In this document: positions 42,312-50,526 of the stretch, in pieces
Layout: each line of letters opens with the position of its first letter
Position numbering within the stretch: position 1 is the stretch's first letter
NCBI RefSeq assembly: GCF_000144625.1
Contig: NC_014376.1
Span: 496,001 to 560,000, forward strand
DNA length: 64,000 nucleotides
Direction: 5' to 3'
From: [Clostridium] saccharolyticum WM1
GTDB taxonomy: Bacteria > Bacillota > Clostridia > Lachnospirales > Lachnospiraceae
Notes under the pieces: generated by a model
What the model was told of the DNA's origin: nothing
Database searches by the model: none
Seen by the model: the letters and a program-made list of their open reading frames with translations, nothing else
Program-made: the position numbers and the translations under genes

Positions 42312-43700
42312 ATGGGTGCATTTAATTCATTCATGGAAGCAAAATTTATGCCAATCGCAGCGAGAATTGGTTCCCAGAAACATTTGGTGGCCATTCGTGA
42401 TGCATTTATCGCCATCATGCCCATTACCATGGTGGGATCCATTGCGGTTTTGCTCAATGTATTTTTAAGAGATCTTCCAAATCAGGCAGGAATGACAGGT
42501 TTTGTCAGTGCCATGGGTCCGATTATCAGTGTTAACGGTAACGTATATTTTGGTTCTATTGTAATCCTTGCTTTGGTATTTGTGTTTGCCCTGGGTTACA
42601 ACCTTTCAAAAACTTATGATGTTAACGCCATTGCAGGCGGAGTCATCGCATTTGCAAGCTTGGTTACCTGTATGGGACAAAGCGCAATCTTCGACTATGA
42701 GCTTCCAGGCGTTGCAGCGTCTGCTGCTGATCAGTTAAAAGGCCTAGGACTTGATGTGGCTGCCACAGCAGGCGGCGGTGTTACATTAAACGGAGTCAGC
42801 GGCTATGGATACTTAGGTTCCGGATACACCGGTTCCGGCGGTCTGTTTACCGCATTGATTATGGGCTTTATCTGTACCATGATTTACATAAAGCTGATGC
42901 AGAAGAAGGTAACCATCAAACTTCCGGATTCCGTACCGCCGGCAGTAAGCAAAGCATTTGCGGCAATTATTCCTGGTGTGATCGCCATTTATGTGGCGGG
43001 TATCTTAACCCAGATCTGCATTACTGCTACTGGCTCCACCATTAATGAAATGGTGCTCAGATATATCCAGAGGCCGCTCCTCAGCTTGTCACAGGGCTTC
43101 TTCAGCGTAATCCTCATGGTATTCTTAATTCAGTTGTTATGGTTTTTTGGCTTACATGGACACAACGTACTGGCTCCCATTATGGATGGTATTTATTTAA
43201 CAGCATTGAACCAGAACATCGAGGCATTTACAGCCAGCCAGAGTACTGCAAGTCTTCCGTACTTATGGACCCGTGGTTCCTTTGATGCCTACTGCCAGAT
43301 GGGTGGTTCCGGAATTACCTTAGGCCTGATCATCGCCATCTTCCTGTTTTCCAAGAGAGATGACCAGAGGGCCATTGCCAAACTGTCCTGGCCCATGGGT
43401 GTATTTAATATCAATGAGCCGATCATCTTCGGTATGCCTATCGTATTAAACCCGGTATATTTGATTCCATGGCTGATCGTTCCTCCGGTATGTGCGGCCA
43501 TCGCATACGGGGCAACTGCCATAGGCCTGATCCCGCCGGTATTCGTATCTGTACCCTGGGTAATGCCTGCAGGCATCTACGCCTTCCTTGCAACCGGCGG
43601 AAACTTTATGGCTGCGCTGGTATCGCTGTTCAACCTGTTTATATCCTTTGTCATCTGGGCACCTTTTGTAATAATGGCAAATAAGATGAAAAATGAATAA
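42312..43700 (+). CDS. PTS lactose/cellobiose-family IIC permease
   Basis: This 462-residue integral membrane protein with about ten helices carries the sugar across the membrane for phosphorylation. Cellobiose-type IIC hallmarks are FMPIAARIGSQKHLVAIRDA at the start, the ALGYNLSKTYDVNAIAGG segment, LLWFFGLHGHNVLAPIMDGI and NINEPIIFGMPIVLNP with its conserved Glu. Compared with the usual 430-450 residues it is normal. GAGGGAGAAAAGTT precedes the ATG. The intergenic hairpin after it may limit expression of the downstream glucosidase genes. Confidence 0.94.
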   Translation: MGAFNSFMEAKFMPIAARIGSQKHLVAIRDAFIAIMPITMVGSIAVLLNVFLRDLPNQAGMTGFVSAMGPIISVNGNVYFGSIVILALVFVFALGYNLSKTYDVNAIAGGVIAFASLVTCMGQSAIFDYELPGVAASAADQLKGLGLDVAATAGGGVTLNGVSGYGYLGSGYTGSGGLFTALIMGFICTMIYIKLMQKKVTIKLPDSVPPAVSKAFAAIIPGVIAIYVAGILTQICITATGSTINEMVLRYIQRPLLSLSQGFFSVILMVFLIQLLWFFGLHGHNVLAPIMDGIYLTALNQNIEAFTASQSTASLPYLWTRGSFDAYCQMGGSGITLGLIIAIFLFSKRDDQRAIAKLSWPMGVFNINEPIIFGMPIVLNPVYLIPWLIVPPVCAAIAYGATAIGLIPPVFVSVPWVMPAGIYAFLATGGNFMAALVSLFNLFISFVIWAPFVIMANKMKNE

Positions 43701-43719
43701 CAGAATCGTATAAAAAGGA

Positions 43720-43773
43720 GCTGCCAGACCAGTTCGCAGGGGTTGTCCTGACAGAACTGATTTGGCGGCTTTT
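43720..43773 (+). terminator. Terminator/attenuator after IIC
   Basis: GCTGCCA (43720-43726) pairs with TGGCGGC (43763-43769) and CAGTTC (43730-43735) with GAACTG (43754-43759). TTTT follows. It probably causes partial termination within the operon. Confidence 0.6.
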
Positions 43774-43804
43774 CCCAGTAAAACGAGAAAGGGTGGAATT
43801 TTTC

Positions 43805-43951
43805 ATGAAAAGCTGGACTGTATTTTTAATCGCCATAGGCTGCCTGTTCATCACCGTATCACCTCAGCTTCCATCCTCTGCCCTGTATATGGCCGTCGGT
43901 CTGATATTCGTGTTGCTGGGCGCAGTTATGCTGATAAAGAGAAAAAAATAA
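43805..43951 (+). CDS. Small two-helix membrane protein
   Basis: This is a 48-residue ORF starting at ATG 43805, with AGGGTGGAATTTTTC before it. The sequence begins MKSWTVFLIAIGCLFITVSP and continues after a proline/serine turn with a second hydrophobic stretch (LYMAVGLIFVLLGAVMLI). It ends in the basic tail KRKK. Two short transmembrane helices joined by a tight turn are thus expected. It lies between the IIC and GH1 genes and stops 11 bases before the GH1 start. I recognise no family; a small accessory to the PTS permease is one possibility. Confidence 0.6.
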   Translation: MKSWTVFLIAIGCLFITVSPQLPSSALYMAVGLIFVLLGAVMLIKRKK

Positions 43952-43962
43952 GGGGGTATGGC

Positions 43963-45354
43963 ATGATGATCAAGTTTCCGGAAGGGTTTTATTTTGGCAG
44001 TGCCACCAGCGCTACCCAGTGCGAGGGGGGCACAGAAAATGACGGAAGAGGAAAGAATATCTGGGATTTGTGGTATGAAGAGGAAAGCTATAAATTTCAT
44101 GGAGCCATTGGCCCGGGCATTACCTCTTCCTTTTACCAGAATTATAAAGAGGATATTCAGCTAATGAAGCAGACAGGCCATAATTCTTTTCGGACTTCCA
44201 TTAGCTGGTCCCGTTTGTTTCCCCAGGGCTATGGAGAAGTCAATGATAAGGCCGCAGAATTTTACCGCAGCCTGTTTCTGGAATTAAAGGAACAGGGGAT
44301 TGAGCCGTTTGTGAATCTGTACCATTTTGATATGCCGGTGAAACTCCAGGAGATGGGGGGATGGGAAAACAGAAAGGTTGTGGATTATTATAAGGAATAT
44401 GCCTGGACCTGCTTTCACTTATTTGGTGATCTGGTTAAACACTGGTTTACCTTTAATGAACCCATCGTCCATGTGGAATGCGGATATCTGCAATGCTATC
44501 ACTATCCCTGCAAGGTGGATCCCAAAGCGGCGGTTTTAGTGGCTTATCATACGGCCCTGGCCAGCGCTTTAGCGGTGAAGGAATATCACAGCATGAAGCA
44601 GGGAGGAAAGATCGGGATTGTCTTAAACCTGACCCCGGCTTATCCCAGAAGTTCCCATCCGGAGGATCAGAAGGCGGCAAAGATTGCCGAACTGTTCCAG
44701 AATAAGAGTTTTCTGGATCCTGCCGTAAAGGGGGCTTATGATCCGGAACTGGTTACGCTCATAGAAAAGCATGGGCTGCTTCCTGAGGCTGTTTCAGAGG
44801 ATCTGGAGGTCATCCGTCAAAATACAGTGGATTTTCTGGGAGTAAACTACTACCATCCCTTCCGTGTCTGCGCAAAGGCCAGCCTTCCCAATCCGGCAGC
44901 TCCGTTTACGCCGGGATATTATTTTGATAACTATGACATGCCTGGCAAACGGATGAATCCATACAGAGGCTGGGAAATTTATCCCAGAGGTTTGTATGAC
45001 ATTGCCCTCAATATTCGTGATAACTATGGGAACATTGAATGGATGGTTACGGAAAATGGCATGGGCGTGGAAAATGAGGGTCGTTTTAAGACAGACGGCA
45101 TAATACAGGATGATTACCGCATTGATTTCTATAAAGAGCATTTGACCTGGCTTCATAAGGGGATGGAAGAGGGCAGCCATTGCATTGGATATCATGTGTG
45201 GACCTTTGTGGACTGCTGGTCATGGCTCAATGCTTATAAGAACCGTTACGGGCTTGTGGAGCTGGATTTGGAAACCCAGAAACGGACCATAAAAAAGTCG
45301 GGCTATTGGTATCAGGAGCTGCTTAAAAACAACGGTTTTGAATCTGGCAAATAG
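43963..45354 (+). CDS. 6-phospho-beta-glucosidase, GH1 family
   Basis: This is a 463-residue retaining glycosidase of family 1 that cleaves phosphorylated disaccharides made by the PTS. The N-terminal FPEGFYFGSATSATQCEG is the family start. The acid/base Glu166 sits in TFNEPIVH and the nucleophile Glu364 in MVTENGMG. RTSISWSRLFPQG and the C-terminal ENGM...YHVWTFVDCWSWLNAYKNRYG complete the pattern. The start is ATG 43963 or 43966, with TAAGGGGGTATGG upstream; a much longer in-frame reading overlaps the small membrane-protein gene in another frame and is rejected. It complements the GH4 enzyme encoded upstream. Confidence 0.94.
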   Translation: MMIKFPEGFYFGSATSATQCEGGTENDGRGKNIWDLWYEEESYKFHGAIGPGITSSFYQNYKEDIQLMKQTGHNSFRTSISWSRLFPQGYGEVNDKAAEFYRSLFLELKEQGIEPFVNLYHFDMPVKLQEMGGWENRKVVDYYKEYAWTCFHLFGDLVKHWFTFNEPIVHVECGYLQCYHYPCKVDPKAAVLVAYHTALASALAVKEYHSMKQGGKIGIVLNLTPAYPRSSHPEDQKAAKIAELFQNKSFLDPAVKGAYDPELVTLIEKHGLLPEAVSEDLEVIRQNTVDFLGVNYYHPFRVCAKASLPNPAAPFTPGYYFDNYDMPGKRMNPYRGWEIYPRGLYDIALNIRDNYGNIEWMVTENGMGVENEGRFKTDGIIQDDYRIDFYKEHLTWLHKGMEEGSHCIGYHVWTFVDCWSWLNAYKNRYGLVELDLETQKRTIKKSGYWYQELLKNNGFESGK

Positions 45355-45363
45355 GAGAGACAT

Positions 45364-45867
45364 ATGGAAGTAAATCAAAAACTGAACGTAGAGGCAAAGG
45401 AATTCTTTAATGCCCTGGCGGCCTCGGTTGCCTATGATATCAGCCAGGCCACAGGGAAAAAGGTAAATCCAGACCAGATATATTCCGGCTACGGTTATAA
45501 AAAGAAAATGAAAAGCAGGATGGGACAGGAGAGCAATGTAGATGTGGTGATCAAGCAGTTTGTCTCTCCCAGCTGCTATGAGGCAAGTTTTCGTACCTCC
45601 CATGGGACAAATTTTATACTTTATGAGATCGAAGATAGCAAAGACGGAAACATTATGGTACACTACAGAGAGAAATTTGAGGGGGGGAGTACTTCCTACT
45701 CTTTAAACTATAAAATTGTTTCCTGGTTTTATCAAAAATCTTCAAAAAAGAGGATTTCCAGGATGCTGTCTTCCATGGAAAGCTTTATTCGCACGAAGGC
45801 AGAGAGCCAGGGGGATTTATCTGAATATCCATGTAACGGCTGCCCGCAGGAGGCAAAAGAGAATTAA
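45364..45867 (+). CDS. DUF3284 protein of a PTS cluster
   Basis: This is a 167-residue cytoplasmic protein of the DUF3284 family, which is found almost only beside lactose/cellobiose-type PTS genes. It has alternating beta strands and helices: VEAKEFFNALAASVAYDISQ, then YGYKKKMKSRMG and a basic C-terminal helix (SSKKRISRMLSSMESFIRT). The domain is reminiscent of SRPBCC-like helix-grip proteins, but no enzymatic residues can be named. It starts nine bases after the GH1 stop, with ATAGGAGAGACAT at the start site, and is followed 20 bases later by the GntR gene. The function is unknown; a binding or regulatory role for phospho-sugars is inferred from context. Confidence 0.75.
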   Translation: MEVNQKLNVEAKEFFNALAASVAYDISQATGKKVNPDQIYSGYGYKKKMKSRMGQESNVDVVIKQFVSPSCYEASFRTSHGTNFILYEIEDSKDGNIMVHYREKFEGGSTSYSLNYKIVSWFYQKSSKKRISRMLSSMESFIRTKAESQGDLSEYPCNGCPQEAKEN

Positions 45868-45887
45868 TTGTGATTAGAGGTGATACA

Positions 45888-46562
45888 ATGGGGGCTCCGA
45901 AATATCAGAAAATAAAACAGGACCTTATGGAAGAAATTAAGGACGCGTCTGTCAATACCCCTATTGCCTCAGAGCGGGAGCTTGCCAGCCGGTATAAAGC
46001 CAGCCGGATGACCGTGCGCAACGCTTTAAATGAACTGGTGGAAGAGGGAGTATTGTACAGAGATAAAAATAAAGGAACTTTTGTTGCAGACCAAAGGCTG
46101 ATGAAGAAAAACACTTCAGCCGAAACGCTGAACAAGCCCATTGATGACACTTATGATTACAATGTGATCTATTTCAGTTCCTGCTTTTCCGACGAAACGG
46201 TGGCATCGATTCTTGAGATCGGGCCTGAGGACCGGATGATCCGGATTGTCCGCTTAAACAGGAAGAACGGAAAGCCATCAAGCGTTGAAGAAATCTACTT
46301 GATCCAAAGCCTGATCAATGACAGTGATTACAACAACTTGAATAAACTTTTGGATCTGAAAGGATATATTGACGAAGGATCGGTCACACAGAAGTTCCTG
46401 CCCATTACGGTTCCCGTAAAGTACATTAACTTGCTTCATGTAAAGCTGAATACTCCTATCATTATGGTCGAAAGCATCATTGTAAGCAAAAACGGCACTC
46501 CGGTGGTGTATATCAGGGAGTTTAATAACCCCTTTGAAAAGATCATTGAGATAACAACTTAA
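45888..46562 (+). CDS. GntR-family (HutC type) transcriptional regulator
   Basis: This 224-residue regulator has an N-terminal winged helix (YQKIKQDLMEEI, ASERELASRYKASRMTVRNA, LNELVEEGVLYRDKNKGTFV). The C-terminal UTRA effector domain spans about residues 85-224 (EDRMIRIVRLNRKNGKPSSV, then IIMVESIIVSKNGTPVVYIR). HutC-type proteins sense small phospho-sugars or amino-sugar phosphates. Start ATG 45888 follows TTAGAGGTGATACA. It closes the PTS operon, whose promoter carries a GGTCTAGACC palindrome at 41917-41930, the type of operator bound by this subfamily, so autoregulated repression by a cellobiose-type phospho-sugar is the working model. Confidence 0.9.
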   Translation: MGAPKYQKIKQDLMEEIKDASVNTPIASERELASRYKASRMTVRNALNELVEEGVLYRDKNKGTFVADQRLMKKNTSAETLNKPIDDTYDYNVIYFSSCFSDETVASILEIGPEDRMIRIVRLNRKNGKPSSVEEIYLIQSLINDSDYNNLNKLLDLKGYIDEGSVTQKFLPITVPVKYINLLHVKLNTPIIMVESIIVSKNGTPVVYIREFNNPFEKIIEITT

Positions 46563-46674
46563 CAAGAGCGGCTGATCAGGACCAGACGGCACCAGCCCAT
46601 CCAAATCGTTTACAATTCAGAGAAAGCAGTGACAATATACACATTAAGCAGTTGAATTACAGAAAGACAATAGA

Positions 46675-46763
46675 GTCCACAGCATCTGAATGTATGATAT
46701 ATTAAATTTAAAAAGAAAGGAAAGTATGGTTATCTGTTTCCGGATATATCATACAAGATAGCT
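46675..46763 (+). promoter_or_regulatory. Leader element, copy 1 (shared with 51295-51381)
   Basis: The interval starts with TCCACAGCATCTGAAT and an ATGATA word, then an A-rich stretch ending AAAGAAAGGAAAGTA. A dyad follows in which GTATG (46725-46729) and TATC pair with GATA and CATAC (ending 46754). About 40 of the first 48 positions match the leader at 51295 by eye, with one gap. The short ORF 46726-46761 lies inside, and the reductase start codon follows two bases after its stop with no good ribosome binding site of its own. Confidence 0.6.
46726..46761 (+). CDS. Upstream ORF of the double-cubane reductase (11 residues)
   Basis: ATG follows AAAGGAAAGT, the best ribosome binding site in this interval. 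It encodes MVICFRIYHTR and stops with TAG at 46759-46761, two bases before the ATG of the reductase in another frame. The main gene lacks its own Shine-Dalgarno sequence, so its translation may depend on ribosomes finishing this peptide. A similar arrangement occurs at 51353-51376. Confidence 0.45.
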   Translation: MVICFRIYHTR

Positions 46764-47921
46764 ATGGTTCAGAAGAATACGGAATTACCCTTGGTATTTG
46801 ACAGTTTTGCAGAAGCAAGAAAAAATGGGTTTCTCGCCATGAAGAAACTTAAGGATTCCGGCAAGGGGGTGGTGGGACAGTTCTGTACTTATACTCCCCT
46901 GGAGATTTTTATGGCCGCGGATTTGGTGAGCGTAAGCCTTTGCTCTACCAGTGACGAGACCATACCGGAGGCAGAAAAGGTGCTGCCTGCCAACTTATGT
47001 CCCCTCATCAAATCCAGCTACGGCTTTGCGATCACGGACAAATGTCCCTATATGTATTTTTCCGATCTGGTGGTGGGGGAGACAACTTGCGACGGCAAGG
47101 TGAAGATGTATGAGCTCCTTGGACAGACCAAGAATGTCCACGTCCTGGAACTTCCCCACCGTCAGACCACTCCCGAAGCCAAGGCCCTTTGGCGGGCAGA
47201 AATAGTAAGGCTGATTGAGCGTGTGGAAAAGGATTTCGGTGTTGCAATTACGGATGAAATGCTCAAAGAAGCAATACGTAAGCGCAATATGGAGCGCAGG
47301 CTTCTGAAAGAAGTGTATGAGCTCAGTACCATGTGCCCGCCTCCCATCAGCGGTCTGCGGCAGCTCCAGATTCTCTTTGGTGCCCAGTTTAAGTTTGACT
47401 GGCAGGAAAAAGTGGAAGAAATACAGAATGCCATTGACAGCATAAAGGAGGCTTATGAAAATGGGGAACGGCCCATTGCGGAAAAAGCTCCCCGGATTCT
47501 GATCACCGGCTGTCCCATGGGCGGGGTAACGGAAAAGGTGGTTAAGGTGATTGAAGATGCAGGTGCTGTTGTGGTTGCCTTTGAGAACTGCACCGGCGCC
47601 AAGCAGATGGACCGCCAGTGCCGGGAGGAGGGAGATCCCATCACCAACATAGCGGACCATTATTTGAATATAGGCTGTTCCGTCATGACCCCCAACCCGA
47701 ACCGGTTTGAGCTGCTTTACCGTCTGTGTGACCAGTTTCAAGTAGACGGTGTGGTGGAGATGACCTTACAGGCCTGCCATACTTATGCGGTGGAATCTTA
47801 TACGGTGAAAACATTTTTAAAGGAAAGGAATATTCCTTACCTCCATCTGGAAACGGATTATGGAACCTCAGACATCGGCCAGCTTTCCACCCGTGCCGGC
47901 GCATTTGTGGAGATGCTGTAG
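46764..47921 (+). CDS. 2-hydroxyacyl-CoA dehydratase-family (double-cubane cluster) reductase
   Basis: This 385-residue protein belongs to the HgdB/BcrC-like family. As a single-subunit form next to its activase it fits the double-cubane cluster protein group, which accept low-potential electrons driven by ATP hydrolysis in the activase. Cysteines likely to bind the cluster are Cys41 (GQFCTYTPLEI), Cys79 (PANLCPLIKSSYGF), Cys94 (DKCPYMYF), Cys109 (ETTCDGKVKMYELLG) and others in FENCTGAK and LQACHTYAVES. Acetylene and similar small molecules are known substrates for one studied member; the natural substrate here is unknown. The activase gene starts one base after its stop. The leader carries a uORF and a hairpin that also occur before the MupG-like gene 4.6 kb away. 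Confidence 0.88.
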   Translation: MVQKNTELPLVFDSFAEARKNGFLAMKKLKDSGKGVVGQFCTYTPLEIFMAADLVSVSLCSTSDETIPEAEKVLPANLCPLIKSSYGFAITDKCPYMYFSDLVVGETTCDGKVKMYELLGQTKNVHVLELPHRQTTPEAKALWRAEIVRLIERVEKDFGVAITDEMLKEAIRKRNMERRLLKEVYELSTMCPPPISGLRQLQILFGAQFKFDWQEKVEEIQNAIDSIKEAYENGERPIAEKAPRILITGCPMGGVTEKVVKVIEDAGAVVVAFENCTGAKQMDRQCREEGDPITNIADHYLNIGCSVMTPNPNRFELLYRLCDQFQVDGVVEMTLQACHTYAVESYTVKTFLKERNIPYLHLETDYGTSDIGQLSTRAGAFVEML

Positions 47922-47922
47922 C

Positions 47923-48678
47923 ATGGGGGGCATAACAGCAGGAATTGATTGCGGCTCAGCCACCTGTAAGGGAGTTCTGATGAAGGATAAAACCATTGCG
48001 GCCATGTGTGTGAAGCCCACGGGATGGAGTCCGAAAGAGACGGCAAGAGCGGTTCTTGAGGAACTGATGGAGGAAGCGGGGGCGGTCCGCCAGGAGATGG
48101 GGATCATTGCCACCGGGTACGGCAGGGTGGGAATCGATTTTGCAGACAAAGCAGTGACGGAAATCACCTGTCATGCCCTGGGGGCTGAGTACCTTATGCC
48201 GGGGGTCCGGACGGTCATTGACATCGGCGGTCAGGATTCCAAGGTCATATCGGTGGAACAGGGAAAGGTGGTATCCTTTCAGATGAATGACAAATGCGCG
48301 GCCGGTACGGGCCGTTTTCTGGAGATGTCCTCCCACCGTTTGGGTATTGATTTATCGGAGCTATCGGATCTGCTGAAACCTGGTAAATGCTGTTCACTCA
48401 GCAGCATGTGTGCCGTGTTTGCCGATTCAGAAATCGTATCCCTTTTGGCAGCAGGAAAAAGCCGGGAGGAAATTGCCGGGGGGATCCTTCAATCCGTAGC
48501 CACCCGTGTCGTGGCATTAGCAGGCCGTATGGATCTTGAACCTCCGGTGCTTTTAACCGGGGGGCTGGCAGAGCTTTACGGGCTTCCGGCCGTTTTGGAG
48601 AGGCAGGTGGGTTACCCGGTGGAGACTTCCGCCCTGTCCCGTTATGCAGGGGCTATAGGAGCAGCCTTAAGGGGCTGA
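47923..48678 (+). CDS. Acyl-CoA dehydratase activase (BcrAD/HgdC-type ATPase)
   Basis: This 251-residue ASKHA-fold ATPase forms a homodimer with one bridging [4Fe-4S] cluster and drives electrons into the partner reductase. The nucleotide loop AGIDCGSATCKGV is at the N-terminus, then VIDIGGQDSKVISVE. The two cluster ligands lie in NDKCAAGTGRFLEM and LSSMCAVFADSE, with ALAGRMDLEPPVLLTGGLA near the end. The start is ATG 47923, one base after the reductase stop. An imperfect terminator-like hairpin follows at 48717. The pair encodes a complete two-component ATP-dependent reductase; the electron donor is not in the window. Confidence 0.93.
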   Translation: MGGITAGIDCGSATCKGVLMKDKTIAAMCVKPTGWSPKETARAVLEELMEEAGAVRQEMGIIATGYGRVGIDFADKAVTEITCHALGAEYLMPGVRTVIDIGGQDSKVISVEQGKVVSFQMNDKCAAGTGRFLEMSSHRLGIDLSELSDLLKPGKCCSLSSMCAVFADSEIVSLLAAGKSREEIAGGILQSVATRVVALAGRMDLEPPVLLTGGLAELYGLPAVLERQVGYPVETSALSRYAGAIGAALRG

Positions 48679-48716
48679 AGACAGGCATATCATAGGAAAT
48701 ATGAAAATGAATTTAT

Positions 48717-48768
48717 GAAAGTGCTGGGAGACGGAAGATGTATGCCTGATGACCGGCACTTTCTTGTA
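48717..48768 (+). terminator. Probable terminator of the reductase/activase unit
   Basis: GAAAGTGCTGG (48717-48727) pairs with CCGGCACTTTC (48753-48763, one G-U pair) around a long loop, followed by TTGTATCC. The T-tract is poor. The remaining 170 bases before the permease hold only a -10 element. Confidence 0.45.
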
Positions 48769-48890
48769 TCCCTATATACGAGGAGATTGGAAGAGATGGA
48801 GTTTTGAAACCTTTCGTACAGTCTGAGGAGACATATAGAAAAACCCAATACCGATATAGTTTTTTTCTATTAGTCCCTGCCTGAGAAGAA

Positions 48891-48899
48891 TGGTACAAT
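48891..48899 (+). promoter_or_regulatory. Extended -10 of the amino-acid ABC operon
   Basis: TGGTACAAT is an extended -10 (TGN-TACAAT) 42 bases before the ATG at 48941. There is no clear -35. Confidence 0.5.
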
Positions 48900-48940
48900 G
48901 AAAAACAGTCTTTCAATACATATGAAAGGAGAATACAGAG

Positions 48941-49603
48941 ATGTTTGATTTCTCTTATTTTCTTGAAGTATTTCCTAAAATCTTGTCAAAGCTGCAGGTG
49001 ACTCTCAGCCTGACTTTTACGGCGGCTGTTTTTTCGCTGGTGATCGGAATTGTCATTGCTGTCATCGGTTATTACAGAATTAAGGTTTTATATCCGTTGA
49101 CCCGTTTCTACTTATCCGTGCTGCGGGGAACGCCTCTGGTGGCCCAGTTGTATTTCTTTTACTATGGTCTGGCCCGCCTCAGTGAAATTGTGCTGAATAT
49201 GGAGCCGATGACGGCTGTTGCGCTGGTCCTGAGTCTGAACACGGGGGCCTTTATGTCCGAGAGCATCCGCGGGGCTTTGTTTTCTGTTGAGCCGGGACAA
49301 AAGGAGGCAGCGGCCATGCTGGGGATGACGGAGCTTCAGACAATCCTGCGGATCGTTCTGCCCCAGGCTTTCCGTGTGGCTCTGCCGTCCCTGTTCAATG
49401 ACTTAATCAACCTGCTGAAGGCAACATCTCTGGCATTCATGCTGGGCATACGGGATGTCATGGGACAGGCAAAGAGCGAAGGCGCCCAGTCTTTCCGCTA
49501 TTTTGAGATTTATCTGGCGGTTATGCTGATTTACTGGCTGCTGGTTCTGGCTCTTACCAGGATCCACAAGGTTCTTGACTGGAAATGCACACAGATGTAT
49601 TAA
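48941..49603 (+). CDS. Polar amino-acid ABC transporter permease
   Basis: This 220-residue membrane subunit of the HisM/GlnP family has about five helices. RGTPLVAQLYFFYYGLARL and the cytoplasmic EAA loop (EAAAMLGMTELQTILRIVLP) are diagnostic. The gene is followed after 28 bases by the binding-protein gene and then the ATPase, so the importer is complete, with one permease gene presumably working as a homodimer. ATGAAAGGAGAATACAGAG is the ribosome-binding region. Substrate: polar amino acid, perhaps cystine or a related compound, undetermined. Confidence 0.93.
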   Translation: MFDFSYFLEVFPKILSKLQVTLSLTFTAAVFSLVIGIVIAVIGYYRIKVLYPLTRFYLSVLRGTPLVAQLYFFYYGLARLSEIVLNMEPMTAVALVLSLNTGAFMSESIRGALFSVEPGQKEAAAMLGMTELQTILRIVLPQAFRVALPSLFNDLINLLKATSLAFMLGIRDVMGQAKSEGAQSFRYFEIYLAVMLIYWLLVLALTRIHKVLDWKCTQMY

Positions 49604-49631
49604 TCTTTTACCATAAAGGGAGGAAATTCAA

Positions 49632-50504
49632 ATGAAAAAAATGTTACCTATTTTACTTACCATGACTGCTGTTCTTCTGGCAGGCTGCAACAGCAACCCT
49701 GCACCGGCCAATGCATCCTCAGCGGCGGAATCCACGGAAGCAGCGGCGGTTACTACGGCCGCGGCAGATAACGCAAGTACTAGTGAAATGGACCAGACCC
49801 GCAAGGTCATCGTTGCCACCGGCGGTTCCGGAGAGCCTTATAGCCTTCTTGGCGAAGACGGCAAGACGTGGACCGGCATTGATGCGGAGATGTGGAGTGA
49901 GATTGCCAGGCGTACCGGCTGGGAGGTAGAACCAAAGCAGGTGGAGTTTTCCGCCCTTTTTGGTGAGCTGGATACAGGGCGTGTGAATGTGGCAGCAAAC
50001 TGCTTTGCAACAACGCCCGCTCGTATGGAGAAATACATCACGTCCCATCCCTACTATGGAGATGCCCAGTGCATCATTGTTAATGAAGATAAGGCCGATG
50101 TAAATTCCTTTGACCAGTTAAAGGGCCTGACCATCGGTGTGGCTCAGGGCCAGGCCTCTCAGGTATCGGTGGAAGCCATGGCGGAAACCTATGATTGGAA
50201 GGTTACCGTTTATGAGACAAGTGATACCGGATACCAGGACCTTTATTTAAAGAGAATCGATGCCATGGCAACCACAGACAGCCTTGTTTATAAATATGAA
50301 AACCTTCAGAATATGAAATTTCATATCTTGGATGAGCGCCTTATGTCCAATAACGTCGCTTACTTTTTCCAGAAAAACGACGAGGGACAGGCCCTCTGCG
50401 ATGAAGTGGATAAGGTACTGGATCAGATGATGGAGGATGGAACCACCTCTAAAATCATTACCAAATGGATGTATTCCGACATGACGAAGCTGATCCAGGA
50501 ATAA
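49632..50504 (+). CDS. Amino-acid ABC transporter substrate-binding lipoprotein
   Basis: This is a 290-residue extracellular lipoprotein. The signal peptide ends in the lipobox LLAGC, followed by a low-complexity Ala/Ser/Thr linker (about residues 22-58). The ligand-binding domain of family 3 begins at KVIVATGGSGEPYSL and shows TWTGIDAEMWSEIARRTGWE, VAANCFATTPARMEKY and LKGLTIGVAQGQASQVSVEA. Arg in TPARMEKY probably binds the alpha-carboxylate. It is translated from its own GGAGG site and likely made in excess of the membrane subunits. The ligand is unknown. Confidence 0.92.
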   Translation: MKKMLPILLTMTAVLLAGCNSNPAPANASSAAESTEAAAVTTAAADNASTSEMDQTRKVIVATGGSGEPYSLLGEDGKTWTGIDAEMWSEIARRTGWEVEPKQVEFSALFGELDTGRVNVAANCFATTPARMEKYITSHPYYGDAQCIIVNEDKADVNSFDQLKGLTIGVAQGQASQVSVEAMAETYDWKVTVYETSDTGYQDLYLKRIDAMATTDSLVYKYENLQNMKFHILDERLMSNNVAYFFQKNDEGQALCDEVDKVLDQMMEDGTTSKIITKWMYSDMTKLIQE

Positions 50505-50526
50505 CCGGCCAAAGGAGGGGCTTTCC

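Noticed and set aside
46995..47741. Long antisense ORF (248 codons) inside the reductase gene
   Set aside because: It is a shadow of a well-supported gene on the + strand, with no start signals or protein motifs.
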